5,718 nucleotides of DNA, from NCBI GenBank assembly GCA_963809205.1, contig CAWEIS010000021.1, positions 1 through 5,718 of the forward strand, given 5' to 3'. This document shows positions 1-5,080 of this stretch, piece after piece (within the stretch, counting starts at the first letter, position 1; the number at the start of each line of letters is the position of its first letter). The position numbers were made by a program, and so were the translations under genes. This DNA is from DATLLN01 sp963809205. Its GTDB lineage: Bacteria > Actinomycetota > Thermoleophilia > Gaiellales > JAICJC01. Under the pieces are notes generated by a model, which was not told the origin of the DNA, made no database searches, and saw only the letters and a list, made by a program, of their open reading frames with translations.

Positions 1-78
1 TTTTCCGCCCTGAGCGTGGAGCAGGTTGAGCGGCCACAGCCGGGGGACGGCGAGGTGCTTGCGGCCGGCCCCCGATGA
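1..78 (+). pseudogene. Possible N-terminal relic of a medium-chain dehydrogenase/quinone reductase
   Basis: Frame 1 is open from the window edge to a TGA at 76-78 and gives 25 residues containing LSVEQVERPQPGDGEVL. That pattern (hydrophobic-x-V-E-x-V-x-R-P-x-P-G-x-G-E-V-L) is the usual N-terminal stretch of zinc-type alcohol dehydrogenases and NADPH:quinone reductases, where it leads into the GroES-like domain and is normally followed by V-R-V-x-A-A-G. Here the residues after EVL are AAGPR and then a stop, as if about four codons were lost and the frame broken. The body of the enzyme (catalytic and Rossmann parts) is absent downstream, since a DUF899 gene starts 60 nt later. The start lies outside the window. 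It could also be a chance similarity in a short peptide. Confidence 0.35.
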
Positions 79-125
79 GTTTCCGGTGGGCCGACGGTCT
101 GCATCCGAGATGACCTGACGCAGAC

Positions 126-132
126 GGAGGAG
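126..132 (+). promoter_or_regulatory. Ribosome binding site of the DUF899 gene
   Basis: GGAGGAG lies 6 nt before the ATG at 139 and fixes that start. I see no convincing -35/-10 pair in the 60 nt upstream. Confidence 0.8.
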
Positions 133-138
133 ATAAGC

Positions 139-921
139 ATGAGTGCAACGCCGCCGATCGTTGACCGCGAGACATGGCAGGAGCAGATCGACGAGGTCCG
201 CGTCCGCGAGAAGCTCCACACCCGTGAGGGCGACGCGATCGCCGCTGCCCGGCGACGACTGCCCATGGTCGAGGTCGACCCGACCGCTCCGCTGGTCGGA
301 CCGGCCGGCGATGTCCGCCTGATCGACACGTTCGAGGGACGTACGCAACTCTTCGCGTCGTACATGATGTGGTACGACGATGCCCCGGCCGCCGGTCAGT
401 GCGAAGGCTGCACGAAGGACAACGCTCAGGTGCGCGAACTGGCTTTCCTGCACTCGCGCGACGTGACGTTCGCGGTCTTCTGCCAGGGATCATTCCCGGA
501 GAGCGACCGGTACCGGGAGTTCCTGGGCTGGGAGATGCCGTTCTACTCGGTGCCCAAGACCTCGCGCGACGCGCTCATCGCCGGTCGGCACTTCGGAATG
601 AACGTGTGCTACCTGCGCAACGGCGACCAGGTGTTCGAGACCTATTGGACCACCGGCCGGGGAAACGAGACGATGGGCAGCTCGTACGCGATGCTCGACC
701 AAACCGTCTACGGGCGCCAGGAGTCCTGGGAGGACTCCCCGGAGGGCTGGCCGCGGCTGTACCTCGGCACGGGCAGCGAGCAGATGCGCACCGATGAGGA
801 GGGCCGCTCTGTAGGTCGGCCAGGCGGACGGCCGATCACGCAGTGGCCGCGCCTGGCCGAGGGCCATTCCGACGGCCTGGGCTCAGCCGGCGTCGCCAGC
901 GACACCCAACATCGCCACTAG
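139..921 (+). CDS. DUF899 family protein, thioredoxin-like predicted dithiol-disulfide oxidoreductase
   Basis: The 260-residue product is a full-length DUF899 (COG4312-type) protein. The family has a thioredoxin-like fold and is predicted to act as a cytoplasmic dithiol-disulfide oxidoreductase; no substrate is established. Diagnostic features are the N-terminal helix with REKLHTREGD (about 23-32), RRRLPMV (38-44), a FEGRTQLFASYMMW segment (65-78), the cysteine pair C88-E-G-C91, the FxSY/FYSV-type block near 134-138, and the WEDSPEGWPR block (197-206). C88 and C91 sit where other members carry GCPGC, so the redox pair looks intact. There is no signal peptide or membrane segment. The start is ATG 139 with a strong ribosome binding site. 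After the usual family end (RPITQWPRLAEGHSDGLG, about 231-248) there is a 12-residue tail, SAGVASDTQHRH, whose codons run into an inverted repeat. It appears to be a single-gene unit, separated from the next gene by a structured gap with its own promoter. Confidence 0.9.
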   Translation: MSATPPIVDRETWQEQIDEVRVREKLHTREGDAIAAARRRLPMVEVDPTAPLVGPAGDVRLIDTFEGRTQLFASYMMWYDDAPAAGQCEGCTKDNAQVRELAFLHSRDVTFAVFCQGSFPESDRYREFLGWEMPFYSVPKTSRDALIAGRHFGMNVCYLRNGDQVFETYWTTGRGNETMGSSYAMLDQTVYGRQESWEDSPEGWPRLYLGTGSEQMRTDEEGRSVGRPGGRPITQWPRLAEGHSDGLGSAGVASDTQHRH

Positions 922-960
922 CGACGTAGTTCAATCGGGCTAGCACGACACTGGCGATGT
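909..960 (+). other. Compound stem-loop spanning the DUF899 stop codon
   Basis: ACATCGCCA (909-917) is the exact reverse complement of TGGCGATGT (952-960). Inside it CTAGC (918-922, containing the TAG stop) pairs with GCTAG (939-943), leaving an 8-nt one-sided bulge (944-951) and a 16-nt loop. That is 14 pairs in total. No T-run follows, so if it is a terminator it is of the tail-less kind common in high-GC bacteria. It competes with the tRNA-like fold described for the same region. Confidence 0.4.
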
Positions 961-1018
961 GGTCCACGGTGACGGACCGACAGGGAGTGACCCGAGGGTT
1001 CGAGCCCCTCCAGCCGCT
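920..1018 (+). other. Degenerate tRNA-like element (tRNA relic or mimic)
   Basis: The T-arm is perfect: stem 994-998 with 1006-1010 (GAGGG/CCCTC) and loop TTCGAGC, matching T54-T55-C56-R57-A58. Upstream, T927 and A928 sit at positions 8 and 9, the D-stem GTTC (929-932) faces GCAC (943-946) with one mismatch, and the loop AATCGGGCTA has A14, G18-G19 and A21 in place. The rest is poor. The acceptor halves (920-926 and 1012-1018) pair in 5 of 7 positions only with an unpaired C1011. The anticodon stem has about 3 pairs, there is no T33, and about 30 nt separate it from the T-arm and include an extra hairpin. No anticodon can be assigned and no CCA is encoded. A working tRNA is unlikely; a decayed tRNA or a chance resemblance within a structured spacer are the options. 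Confidence 0.35.
961..978 (+). other. Hairpin GGTCC/GGACC in the DUF899-DUF1326 gap
   Basis: GGTCC (961-965) pairs perfectly with GGACC (974-978) around an 8-nt loop. It begins directly after the previous stem-loop ends at 960, so the two would stack. A smaller GGG/CCC stem (983-985 with 991-993) and the T-arm-like hairpin (994-1010) follow. Together they form a row of hairpins just ahead of the next promoter and could end DUF899 transcription. Confidence 0.4.
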
Positions 1019-1020
1019 GG

Positions 1021-1049
1021 TTGACGCGCCTCACCCCGAGGCATAGGAT
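1021..1049 (+). promoter_or_regulatory. Housekeeping sigma-type promoter for the DUF1326-DUF2182-comB run
   Basis: The -35 box is TTGACG (1021-1026) and the -10 box TAGGAT (1044-1049), with a 17-nt spacer. This is close to the sigma-70/SigA consensus, and TANNNT is the common actinobacterial -10 form. Transcription would start near 1056, giving a leader of about 20 nt that carries the ribosome binding site AAAGGGAGG (1064-1072), 5 nt before ATG 1078. Confidence 0.7.
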
Positions 1050-1077
1050 CGCTGGTCGTACCCAAAGGGAGGTCGTC

Positions 1078-1680
1078 ATGTCCTGGAGCCTCGAGGGCAG
1101 CTACGTTGAGACCTGTTCGTGCGAGCTGATGTGCCCGTGCAACCTGTCTTTCGATCACGGTGCGACGTACGACTTCTGTCGGGTAACCCTCGTCTTCAAC
1201 ATCCGAGAGGGCGAGATCGACGGCACGGACATCGGGGGACTCAAGGTTGCTGCCATCGCGGACACGCCGAAGGTCATGACCGACGGGAATTGGCGCCTCG
1301 GAGTCTTCATCGACGAACGGGCGACGGATGAGCAGCTGGAGAAGCTCGTTCAGGTCTTCAGCGGCCAGTTGGGGGGGCCGATGGCGGCGCTTGCCCCGCT
1401 GGTGGGGGAGATGCTCGGCGTGGAGCGAGCGGCGATCGAGGTCCACGATGACGGGGTGCGTCATAGCGTGCGCATCGGGGACGTCATCGATTTCGAGATC
1501 GAGGATGTGGTGCCGTTCGGCGTCCAGACGGGCGAGCCGGTTCGGTTTGCCGGCATGTTCCATCCGGTGGCATCGGACCTCACGATGGCGGAGGCGAAGC
1601 GGTCTCGGATCAGTGCGTTCGGGATTGAGTACGAGGGGAAGACCGGACTCTCGACGTCCGAATTCTCCTGGGCCGCTTGA
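1078..1680 (+). CDS. DUF1326 domain protein with a putative metal-binding cysteine cluster
   Basis: The 200-residue product matches the DUF1326 family (COG5588-type), soluble proteins of unknown function. The hallmark is at the N-terminus: GSYVETCSCELMCPCN, with C13, C15, C19 and C21 forming CxCx3CxC, then C34 in YDFCR. M18 lies inside the cluster. Such a cluster suggests binding of a soft metal such as copper, which is inference. Residues 35-75 (VTLVFNIREGEIDGTDIGGL) and the later GVFIDERATDEQ and QVFSGQLGGPMAALAPLVGEMLG segments are also family-like. There is no signal peptide. ATG 1078 is chosen because AAAGGGAGG lies 5 nt upstream and the conserved domain begins at once. A longer reading from TTG 1021 would start on the promoter's -35 box, upstream of the expected transcript. 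The stop is 4 nt before the DUF2182 start; DUF1326 and DUF2182 genes occur together in many bacteria, which supports a shared task. Confidence 0.88.
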   Translation: MSWSLEGSYVETCSCELMCPCNLSFDHGATYDFCRVTLVFNIREGEIDGTDIGGLKVAAIADTPKVMTDGNWRLGVFIDERATDEQLEKLVQVFSGQLGGPMAALAPLVGEMLGVERAAIEVHDDGVRHSVRIGDVIDFEIEDVVPFGVQTGEPVRFAGMFHPVASDLTMAEAKRSRISAFGIEYEGKTGLSTSEFSWAA

Positions 1681-1684
1681 GCGC

Positions 1685-2515
1685 ATGATCGCGCCCGCGC
1701 CCGATCGAGCTCCCGGAGGCGTGGGGCTCGCCCCGGCGTACGCGGCCGCGCGAGCCCAGCTCGGGCTGGTCGCTCTGCTTTTCGCCCTCGCCGGCATCGG
1801 CTGGTGGTGGACGGTCGACCAGATGCAAGGGATGGACAACGGGCCGTGGACCGGCCTCGGGACGCTGGGCTGGTTCCTCGGCGTGTGGGTGGTCATGATG
1901 GCCGCGATGATGTTTCCGTCGGTCGCGCCGACGGTGGCCCTCTACTCGCGCATGACCCGCGAGCGTTCGCCGGTGTCGCCGTTGCTCTTCGTGGCGGGGT
2001 ATCTCGTCACGTGGGGCAGCGCCGGTGTGCTCGCTTTCGCCATCGCGGCGGGCGGAGATGGGATTGGGGGTGACGTGCTCGCGTGGGATCGCGCCGGTCG
2101 GTGGGTCGCGGGGGCGACGCTCCTGCTGGCCGCCGTGTACGAGCTGTCTCCGCTCAAGGACGTCTGCCTCGGCACGTGCCGCAGCCCGCTCGGCTTCCTC
2201 CTCGGCTCTTGGCGCGGCGGCTGGTCGGGCGCACTCCAGATGGGCGCGAAGAACGGAGCCTGGTGCGTCGGTTGCTGCTGGGCGCTCATGGCCTCGCTCT
2301 TTGCACTGGGGCTCATGAGCATCGTCTGGATGGCTCTCGTGGCGGCCATGATCGCGTTCGAGAAGATCCTCCCGTGGCGCCGGGTTGCGACCTACGGGAC
2401 GGTTGCAATCCTCTTCGCGCTCGGCGTGCTGCTGCTCGTCGCGCCCGACGCGATCCCGGCCATCACGATCCCGGGCGGCAATCCGATGCCCGACATGGGG
2501 CCGATGGGCTCCTAG
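1685..2515 (+). CDS. DUF2182 family predicted metal-binding integral membrane protein
   Basis: The 276-residue product is a DUF2182 (COG5486-type) membrane protein. Hydrophobic segments lie at about 25-43, 59-79, 98-122, 140-153, 195-222 and 237-254, so about six membrane spans. Family marks are WVVMMAAMMFPSVAP (68-82), ELSPLKDVCLGTCRSPLGF (153-171, with C161 and C165), and GAKNGAWCVGCCWALM (187-202, with C194, C197, C198). Methionine-rich patches occur near QMQGMDNG (47-53) and at the C-terminal end (NPMPDMGPMG). Many Met and Cys residues around membrane helices suggest soft-metal handling; transport or insertion is inference, as no activity is established for the family. Start ATG 1685 lies 4 nt after the DUF1326 stop and has no good ribosome binding site, so translation is probably coupled. 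The same frame stays open far upstream through DUF1326 but that part is not family sequence. Confidence 0.87.
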   Translation: MIAPAPDRAPGGVGLAPAYAAARAQLGLVALLFALAGIGWWWTVDQMQGMDNGPWTGLGTLGWFLGVWVVMMAAMMFPSVAPTVALYSRMTRERSPVSPLLFVAGYLVTWGSAGVLAFAIAAGGDGIGGDVLAWDRAGRWVAGATLLLAAVYELSPLKDVCLGTCRSPLGFLLGSWRGGWSGALQMGAKNGAWCVGCCWALMASLFALGLMSIVWMALVAAMIAFEKILPWRRVATYGTVAILFALGVLLLVAPDAIPAITIPGGNPMPDMGPMGS

Positions 2516-2517
2516 CT

Positions 2518-3198
2518 TTGCTAAGCCCCACCCGCCGCTTCGACTGGGGACCGGCAGGGTCGCGGGGGCTCGTGCCGGCTGTCGATGTTCTGGTCGTGGT
2601 GGACGTCCTCTCGTTCTCCACCGCCGTCGACGTGGCGGTGGCGCGCGGCGCAGTGGTCTACCCGGCGCGCTGGACCGATGAGCACGCCTCGATGTCACGG
2701 GAGCGTCCGTACTCGCTGTCGCCTGCGTCGCTGACGGGCATACCGTCCGGGACACGGCTCGTGCTGGCCTCGACGAACGGCGCGACCATCTGCGCGGACG
2801 CCGAGGAGCTCGGCGCCAGGGTGATCGCGGGCTGCCTGCGCAACGTGTCGGCGGTCGCCGCGGCCGCGGCGCGGGCCGGCGATGTCGTCGGCGTGATCGC
2901 CGCCGGCGAGCGGTGGCCGGACGGCGGCCTGCGGCCGGCGATCGAGGATCTGCTCGGCGCCGGGCTGATCATTGCCGCGCTGGCGGGCGAGCCGTCGCCG
3001 GAGGCGCGGGCGGCGATCGCCGCCGCCGAGGCGGTGACGCTCGACGAGCTGCGTTCGTGCGCCTCGGCGCGCGAGCTAATCGAGCGCGGCTTCGTCGAGG
3101 ACGTCGAACTCGCGCTCGAGCGGGACGTCTCGACGGCCGTCCCGCTGCTGCGCGATGGCGGGTTCGTCGATTCCGGGGTCAGCCCCCGGCCGGTGTAA
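2518..3198 (+). CDS. comB: ComB-like 2-phosphosulfolactate phosphatase
   Basis: The 226-residue product matches the ComB family. In methanogens ComB is a Mg-dependent enzyme that dephosphorylates 2-phosphosulfolactate to sulfolactate in coenzyme M synthesis. Bacterial members are widespread, usually without a coenzyme M pathway, so the true substrate here is unknown. Family blocks are RFDWGP (7-12), VDVLVVVDVLSFSTAVDVAVARGA (22-45 region), ASTNGATI (84-91), GCLRNVSAVA (105-114), IAAGERWPDGGLRPAIEDLLGAG (127-149 region) and a C-terminal GFVEDVELALERD (191-203). It is soluble, of near-normal length for the family (around 230-240). I chose TTG 2518 because it is the only start that keeps the N-terminal FDWGP block; GTG 2572 would remove it. 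TTG 2518 begins 2 nt after the DUF2182 stop (2513-2515) with no clear ribosome binding site, so coupled translation is likely. No database check could be run on the gene symbol. Confidence 0.82.
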   Translation: MLSPTRRFDWGPAGSRGLVPAVDVLVVVDVLSFSTAVDVAVARGAVVYPARWTDEHASMSRERPYSLSPASLTGIPSGTRLVLASTNGATICADAEELGARVIAGCLRNVSAVAAAAARAGDVVGVIAAGERWPDGGLRPAIEDLLGAGLIIAALAGEPSPEARAAIAAAEAVTLDELRSCASARELIERGFVEDVELALERDVSTAVPLLRDGGFVDSGVSPRPV

Positions 3199-3244
3199 TC
3201 TCCGCGGCCGTGCCGGACATGTTCGGGTGAGCGCTTCCCCGACG

Positions 3245-3252
3245 AAGGAGGA
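3245..3252 (+). promoter_or_regulatory. Strong ribosome binding site pointing to a CTG start
   Basis: AAGGAGGA ends 4 nt before CTG 3257, with the AGG core 5 nt away. No ATG, GTG or TTG in the sigma factor frame lies at a fitting distance. The in-frame GTG 3227 is upstream of this site and has no ribosome binding site of its own. A possible -10 box TAATCT (3196-3201) overlaps the comB stop codon, but I see no good -35 box for it. Confidence 0.65.
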
Positions 3253-3256
3253 CACC

Positions 3257-3784
3257 CTGGCACGTGAGACGACAGAGGAGCGGTTCACCGAGCTCTACCG
3301 CGCACACGTCGACGCCGTGCGCGCGTACGCCTGGCGGCGCGGCCCTGCCGTCGCCGACGACGTCGTCGCCGAGACGTTCCTGATCGCCTGGCGGCGCATC
3401 GACCAAGTGCCGGACGGGCACCCGCTGCCCTGGCTGCTGGCGGTCGCCCGCAACGTCCGCCTGAACCACCACCGCGGCGATCGCCGCCGCTCGGCGCTGG
3501 CCGAGCGCCTGAGGCTGACAGCGGGGCCGTGGCCGCCACCCGAGGAGCCGGATCGCCAGCTGGCCGCCGCGCTGGCCGAGCTCCCCGAGCTCGACCGGGA
3601 GGTGCTGCTGCTCGACGCCTGGGATGGCCTCGACAACGCCGCCATCGCCGTGGCACTGGGCTGCACCCGCGCCAGCGTCGCCGTCCGCAAGACCCGTGCC
3701 CGGCGGCGCCTCGAGACCCTGCTCGCCGAGGGCCGGGCCGCCTCGCCCGTCGCCGCACTGGAAAGGACGCCCGATGCCTGCTGA
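3257..3784 (+). CDS. ECF-type sigma-70 family RNA polymerase sigma factor
   Basis: The 175-residue product (from CTG 3257) is a two-domain ECF-like sigma factor that would direct RNA polymerase to a private promoter set. Region 2 is at about 10-72: FTELYRAHVDAVRAYAWRR, then ADDVVAETFLIAWRRIDQVP, then the PWLLAVARNVRLNHHR segment that opens and contacts the -10 element. After a Pro-rich linker (91-99), region 4 spans about 102-156: LAELPELDREVLLLDAWDGL, then a helix-turn-helix with AAIAVALGCTRASVAVRKTRARRRL for -35 recognition. There is no extra C-terminal domain. The start is set by the ribosome binding site before CTG; the alternative is GTG 3227, adding 10 residues unlike the family. The gene overlaps the next one by 11 nt, the usual arrangement of an ECF factor with a membrane-bound regulator. 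Its signal is unknown. A 58-nt gap separates it from comB, so it may also be read from upstream. Confidence 0.9.
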   Translation: MARETTEERFTELYRAHVDAVRAYAWRRGPAVADDVVAETFLIAWRRIDQVPDGHPLPWLLAVARNVRLNHHRGDRRRSALAERLRLTAGPWPPPEEPDRQLAAALAELPELDREVLLLDAWDGLDNAAIAVALGCTRASVAVRKTRARRRLETLLAEGRAASPVAALERTPDAC

Positions 3785-4403
3785 CATCCGCGCGCGGCTC
3801 GCCGCCGCCGACCCCGCACGCGAGCTCCGGCCGATCGAGGCCGGCGACTCCGACCTGCTGCTCCGCTCGATCATCGGGGCGACGACGCCGCGCGTCGTCC
3901 GCCGCCGAACGCGCGCTCGCAGCTCGCGGCTGCTGCTCGCCGCCGCATTGCTCGCCGTCCTCCTAGTGGGCGCCGGGTTCACGGCTTACCGGGTGGCGTT
4001 CGAGTCAGGCACCGCGGGCGACGTGCGCCGCTCGTTCGCCACGGTGCGCGACACGGTGCCGCTGCCGCCGGGTACGACCTGGCACGAGCTGAATCTCGAC
4101 CCCGACGGCATCTACGCCGGCAGCCCCGACCGCACGGCGCTGGTGATGGCGCTGTTCCAGGCGCAGTGCGCCTGGGTCGGCTACTGGGACGCCGCGGACC
4201 GCGGGGGCGACGCCACTCAGGCAGGCAACGCCGTCCACGGGATGCAGGAGCTGCGTTCCGTGATGCCCGTGCATCACCCCGGCGACAGCGAGGACATGGG
4301 CGGTTTCGACGACTCGTCGCTGGATGCCTGGGACGCGCTGGTGGCGGGCGCCGCCGCCGGCGATCCGACGCTCCCGCGCCAGTACCTGCGGGCGAACTGC
4401 TAG
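3774..4403 (+). CDS. Single-pass membrane protein, putative anti-sigma factor or sigma-linked regulator
   Basis: The 209-residue product is not of a family I recognise by sequence. It has a charged N-terminal part (1-52) ending in a cluster of Arg (RVVRRRTRARSSR), one membrane segment at about 53-73 (LLLAAALLAVLLVGAGFTA), and an outside domain of about 135 residues that is acidic and holds HELNLDPDGIYAG and ALFQAQCAWVGYWDAA. The positive residues before the helix predict the N-terminus inside. Start ATG 3774 has AAAGGA 6 nt upstream and overlaps the sigma factor's end by 11 nt, so the two are co-translated. Context and layout suggest it restrains the sigma factor, but the HxxxCxxC zinc motif of ZAS anti-sigma factors is absent and the inside part is short. 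It could instead be a sigma-regulated surface protein. Only two cysteines (C132, C209) are present. Confidence 0.72.
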   Translation: MPADIRARLAAADPARELRPIEAGDSDLLLRSIIGATTPRVVRRRTRARSSRLLLAAALLAVLLVGAGFTAYRVAFESGTAGDVRRSFATVRDTVPLPPGTTWHELNLDPDGIYAGSPDRTALVMALFQAQCAWVGYWDAADRGGDATQAGNAVHGMQELRSVMPVHHPGDSEDMGGFDDSSLDAWDALVAGAAAGDPTLPRQYLRANC

Positions 4404-4407
4404 CGGC

Positions 4408-4968
4408 TCACGCGTCGCCGGGGAGGAGCGACCAGCAGAACATGTCGCGGCGGTCGCCGTGAACCGACCGCGATCCGCGCTCGAGCCCCTCGCGGCTGAA
4501 CCCGGCCCGGGCCAGCGTCCGCTGCGAAGCGACGTTGCCCGGGTCGGTGCGCGCCTCGAGCCGCGCCGCCCCGAGTTCCGCGAACGCCCACGGCGCGAGC
4601 AGCACCAGGGCACGGCAGGCGAGGCCATGTCCCCGCTCGGCTGGGTGCACCGAGTAGCCGAGCTCGACGATCCCGTCAGGGCGGGCGTGGTTCATCAGCA
4701 CCGCCCCGGCGTAGTCGCAGGACGTTGCGTCTGCGACGACGAATGCGACCGGGGCATCGGCGTCGTCCCAGCAACCTGTCAGCCGCTCCAGCTCCTCCTC
4801 CGCGTCCGTTCGCGTGTAGGGGACGGGGATGTTGATCCAGCGCTGCGTCTCGGGATCCGCGCCGTCCTCGAGCAGCCGTTCCAGATCCCCTGCCACCGCG
4901 GTCCGCAGCACAATCACGCCGTCGGCCAGGGGTGGATCGGGCGGCGCGAGGCCGTCGGGACGGGCCAT
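4408..4968 (-). CDS. GNAT family N-acetyltransferase (RimJ/RimL-like)
   Basis: The 186-residue product is a GNAT enzyme that would transfer acetyl from acetyl-CoA to an amine. The N-terminal strand VIVLRTAVAGDLERLLE (18-34) and PETQRWINIPVPYTRTDAEEE (39-59 region) resemble the RimJ/RimL type, which acetylate protein N-termini or small substrates. The acetyl-CoA site is clear: VELGYSVHPAERGHGLA (101-117), with the R-G-H-G-L-A pyrophosphate loop, and then NVASQRTLARAGF (145-157), the usual N-x-x-S...L...GF block. The substrate cannot be told. I chose ATG at 4968; the frame stays open to 5088, but the extra residues are not domain-like. No good ribosome binding site precedes the ATG, though TAGGGT (4982-4977 on this strand) could be a -10 box for a nearly leaderless transcript. 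Its stop is 4 nt from the stop of the convergent membrane protein gene. Confidence 0.87.
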   Translation of the reverse strand: MARPDGLAPPDPPLADGVIVLRTAVAGDLERLLEDGADPETQRWINIPVPYTRTDAEEELERLTGCWDDADAPVAFVVADATSCDYAGAVLMNHARPDGIVELGYSVHPAERGHGLACRALVLLAPWAFAELGAARLEARTDPGNVASQRTLARAGFSREGLERGSRSVHGDRRDMFCWSLLPGDA

Positions 4969-5080
4969 CGGGAACAACCCTAGCCCCTCGGGCGTCCACG
5001 TTACGAGAATGCGACGGGCCGGTGAACTGTGTCGTTTCGGGTGCCGTTCCGACGGGCAGCCTGTACCCTTGCAGCAACTC
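4969..5080. promoter_or_regulatory. Divergent promoter region between the GNAT gene and the secreted protein gene
   Basis: This 112-nt gap must hold start signals for both flanking genes. TANNNT -10 candidates are TAGGGT on the minus strand (4982-4977) and TACCCT on the plus strand (5064-5069). Both are so near their start codons (8 and 11 nt) that the messages would be almost leaderless. No convincing -35 boxes accompany them. Confidence 0.3.

Noticed and set aside
720..738. Eight-bp hairpin GGAGTCCT/AGGACTCC with a 3-nt loop inside DUF899
   Set aside because: It lies in the codons of the conserved ESWEDSPEGW block, so protein conservation explains the bases; no sign of a regulatory role.
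940..1896. Long minus-strand open frame (318 codons) opposite DUF1326 and the start of DUF2182
   Set aside because: Its product is rich in Arg, Pro and His with no family pattern, as expected of the antisense of a high-GC gene, and it crosses a promoter and two well-supported genes.
1610..2755. Long minus-strand open frame (381 codons) opposite DUF2182 and comB
   Set aside because: Low-complexity Arg/Pro/His composition; the plus strand has clear family proteins through the same bases.
3179..3982. Minus-strand open frame (267 codons) opposite the sigma factor
   Set aside because: The plus-strand sigma factor has both conserved regions intact; the antisense product resembles nothing.
4414..4432. 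GTCGC/GCGAC stem with a 9-nt loop near the convergent gene ends, as a possible shared terminator
   Set aside because: Only 5 bp, inside GNAT coding sequence and without a T-run, so not distinguishable from chance.
4324..4983. Plus-strand open frame (219 codons) opposite the GNAT gene
   Set aside because: The minus strand carries an intact acetyl-CoA site and GNAT layout; this frame is a shadow.
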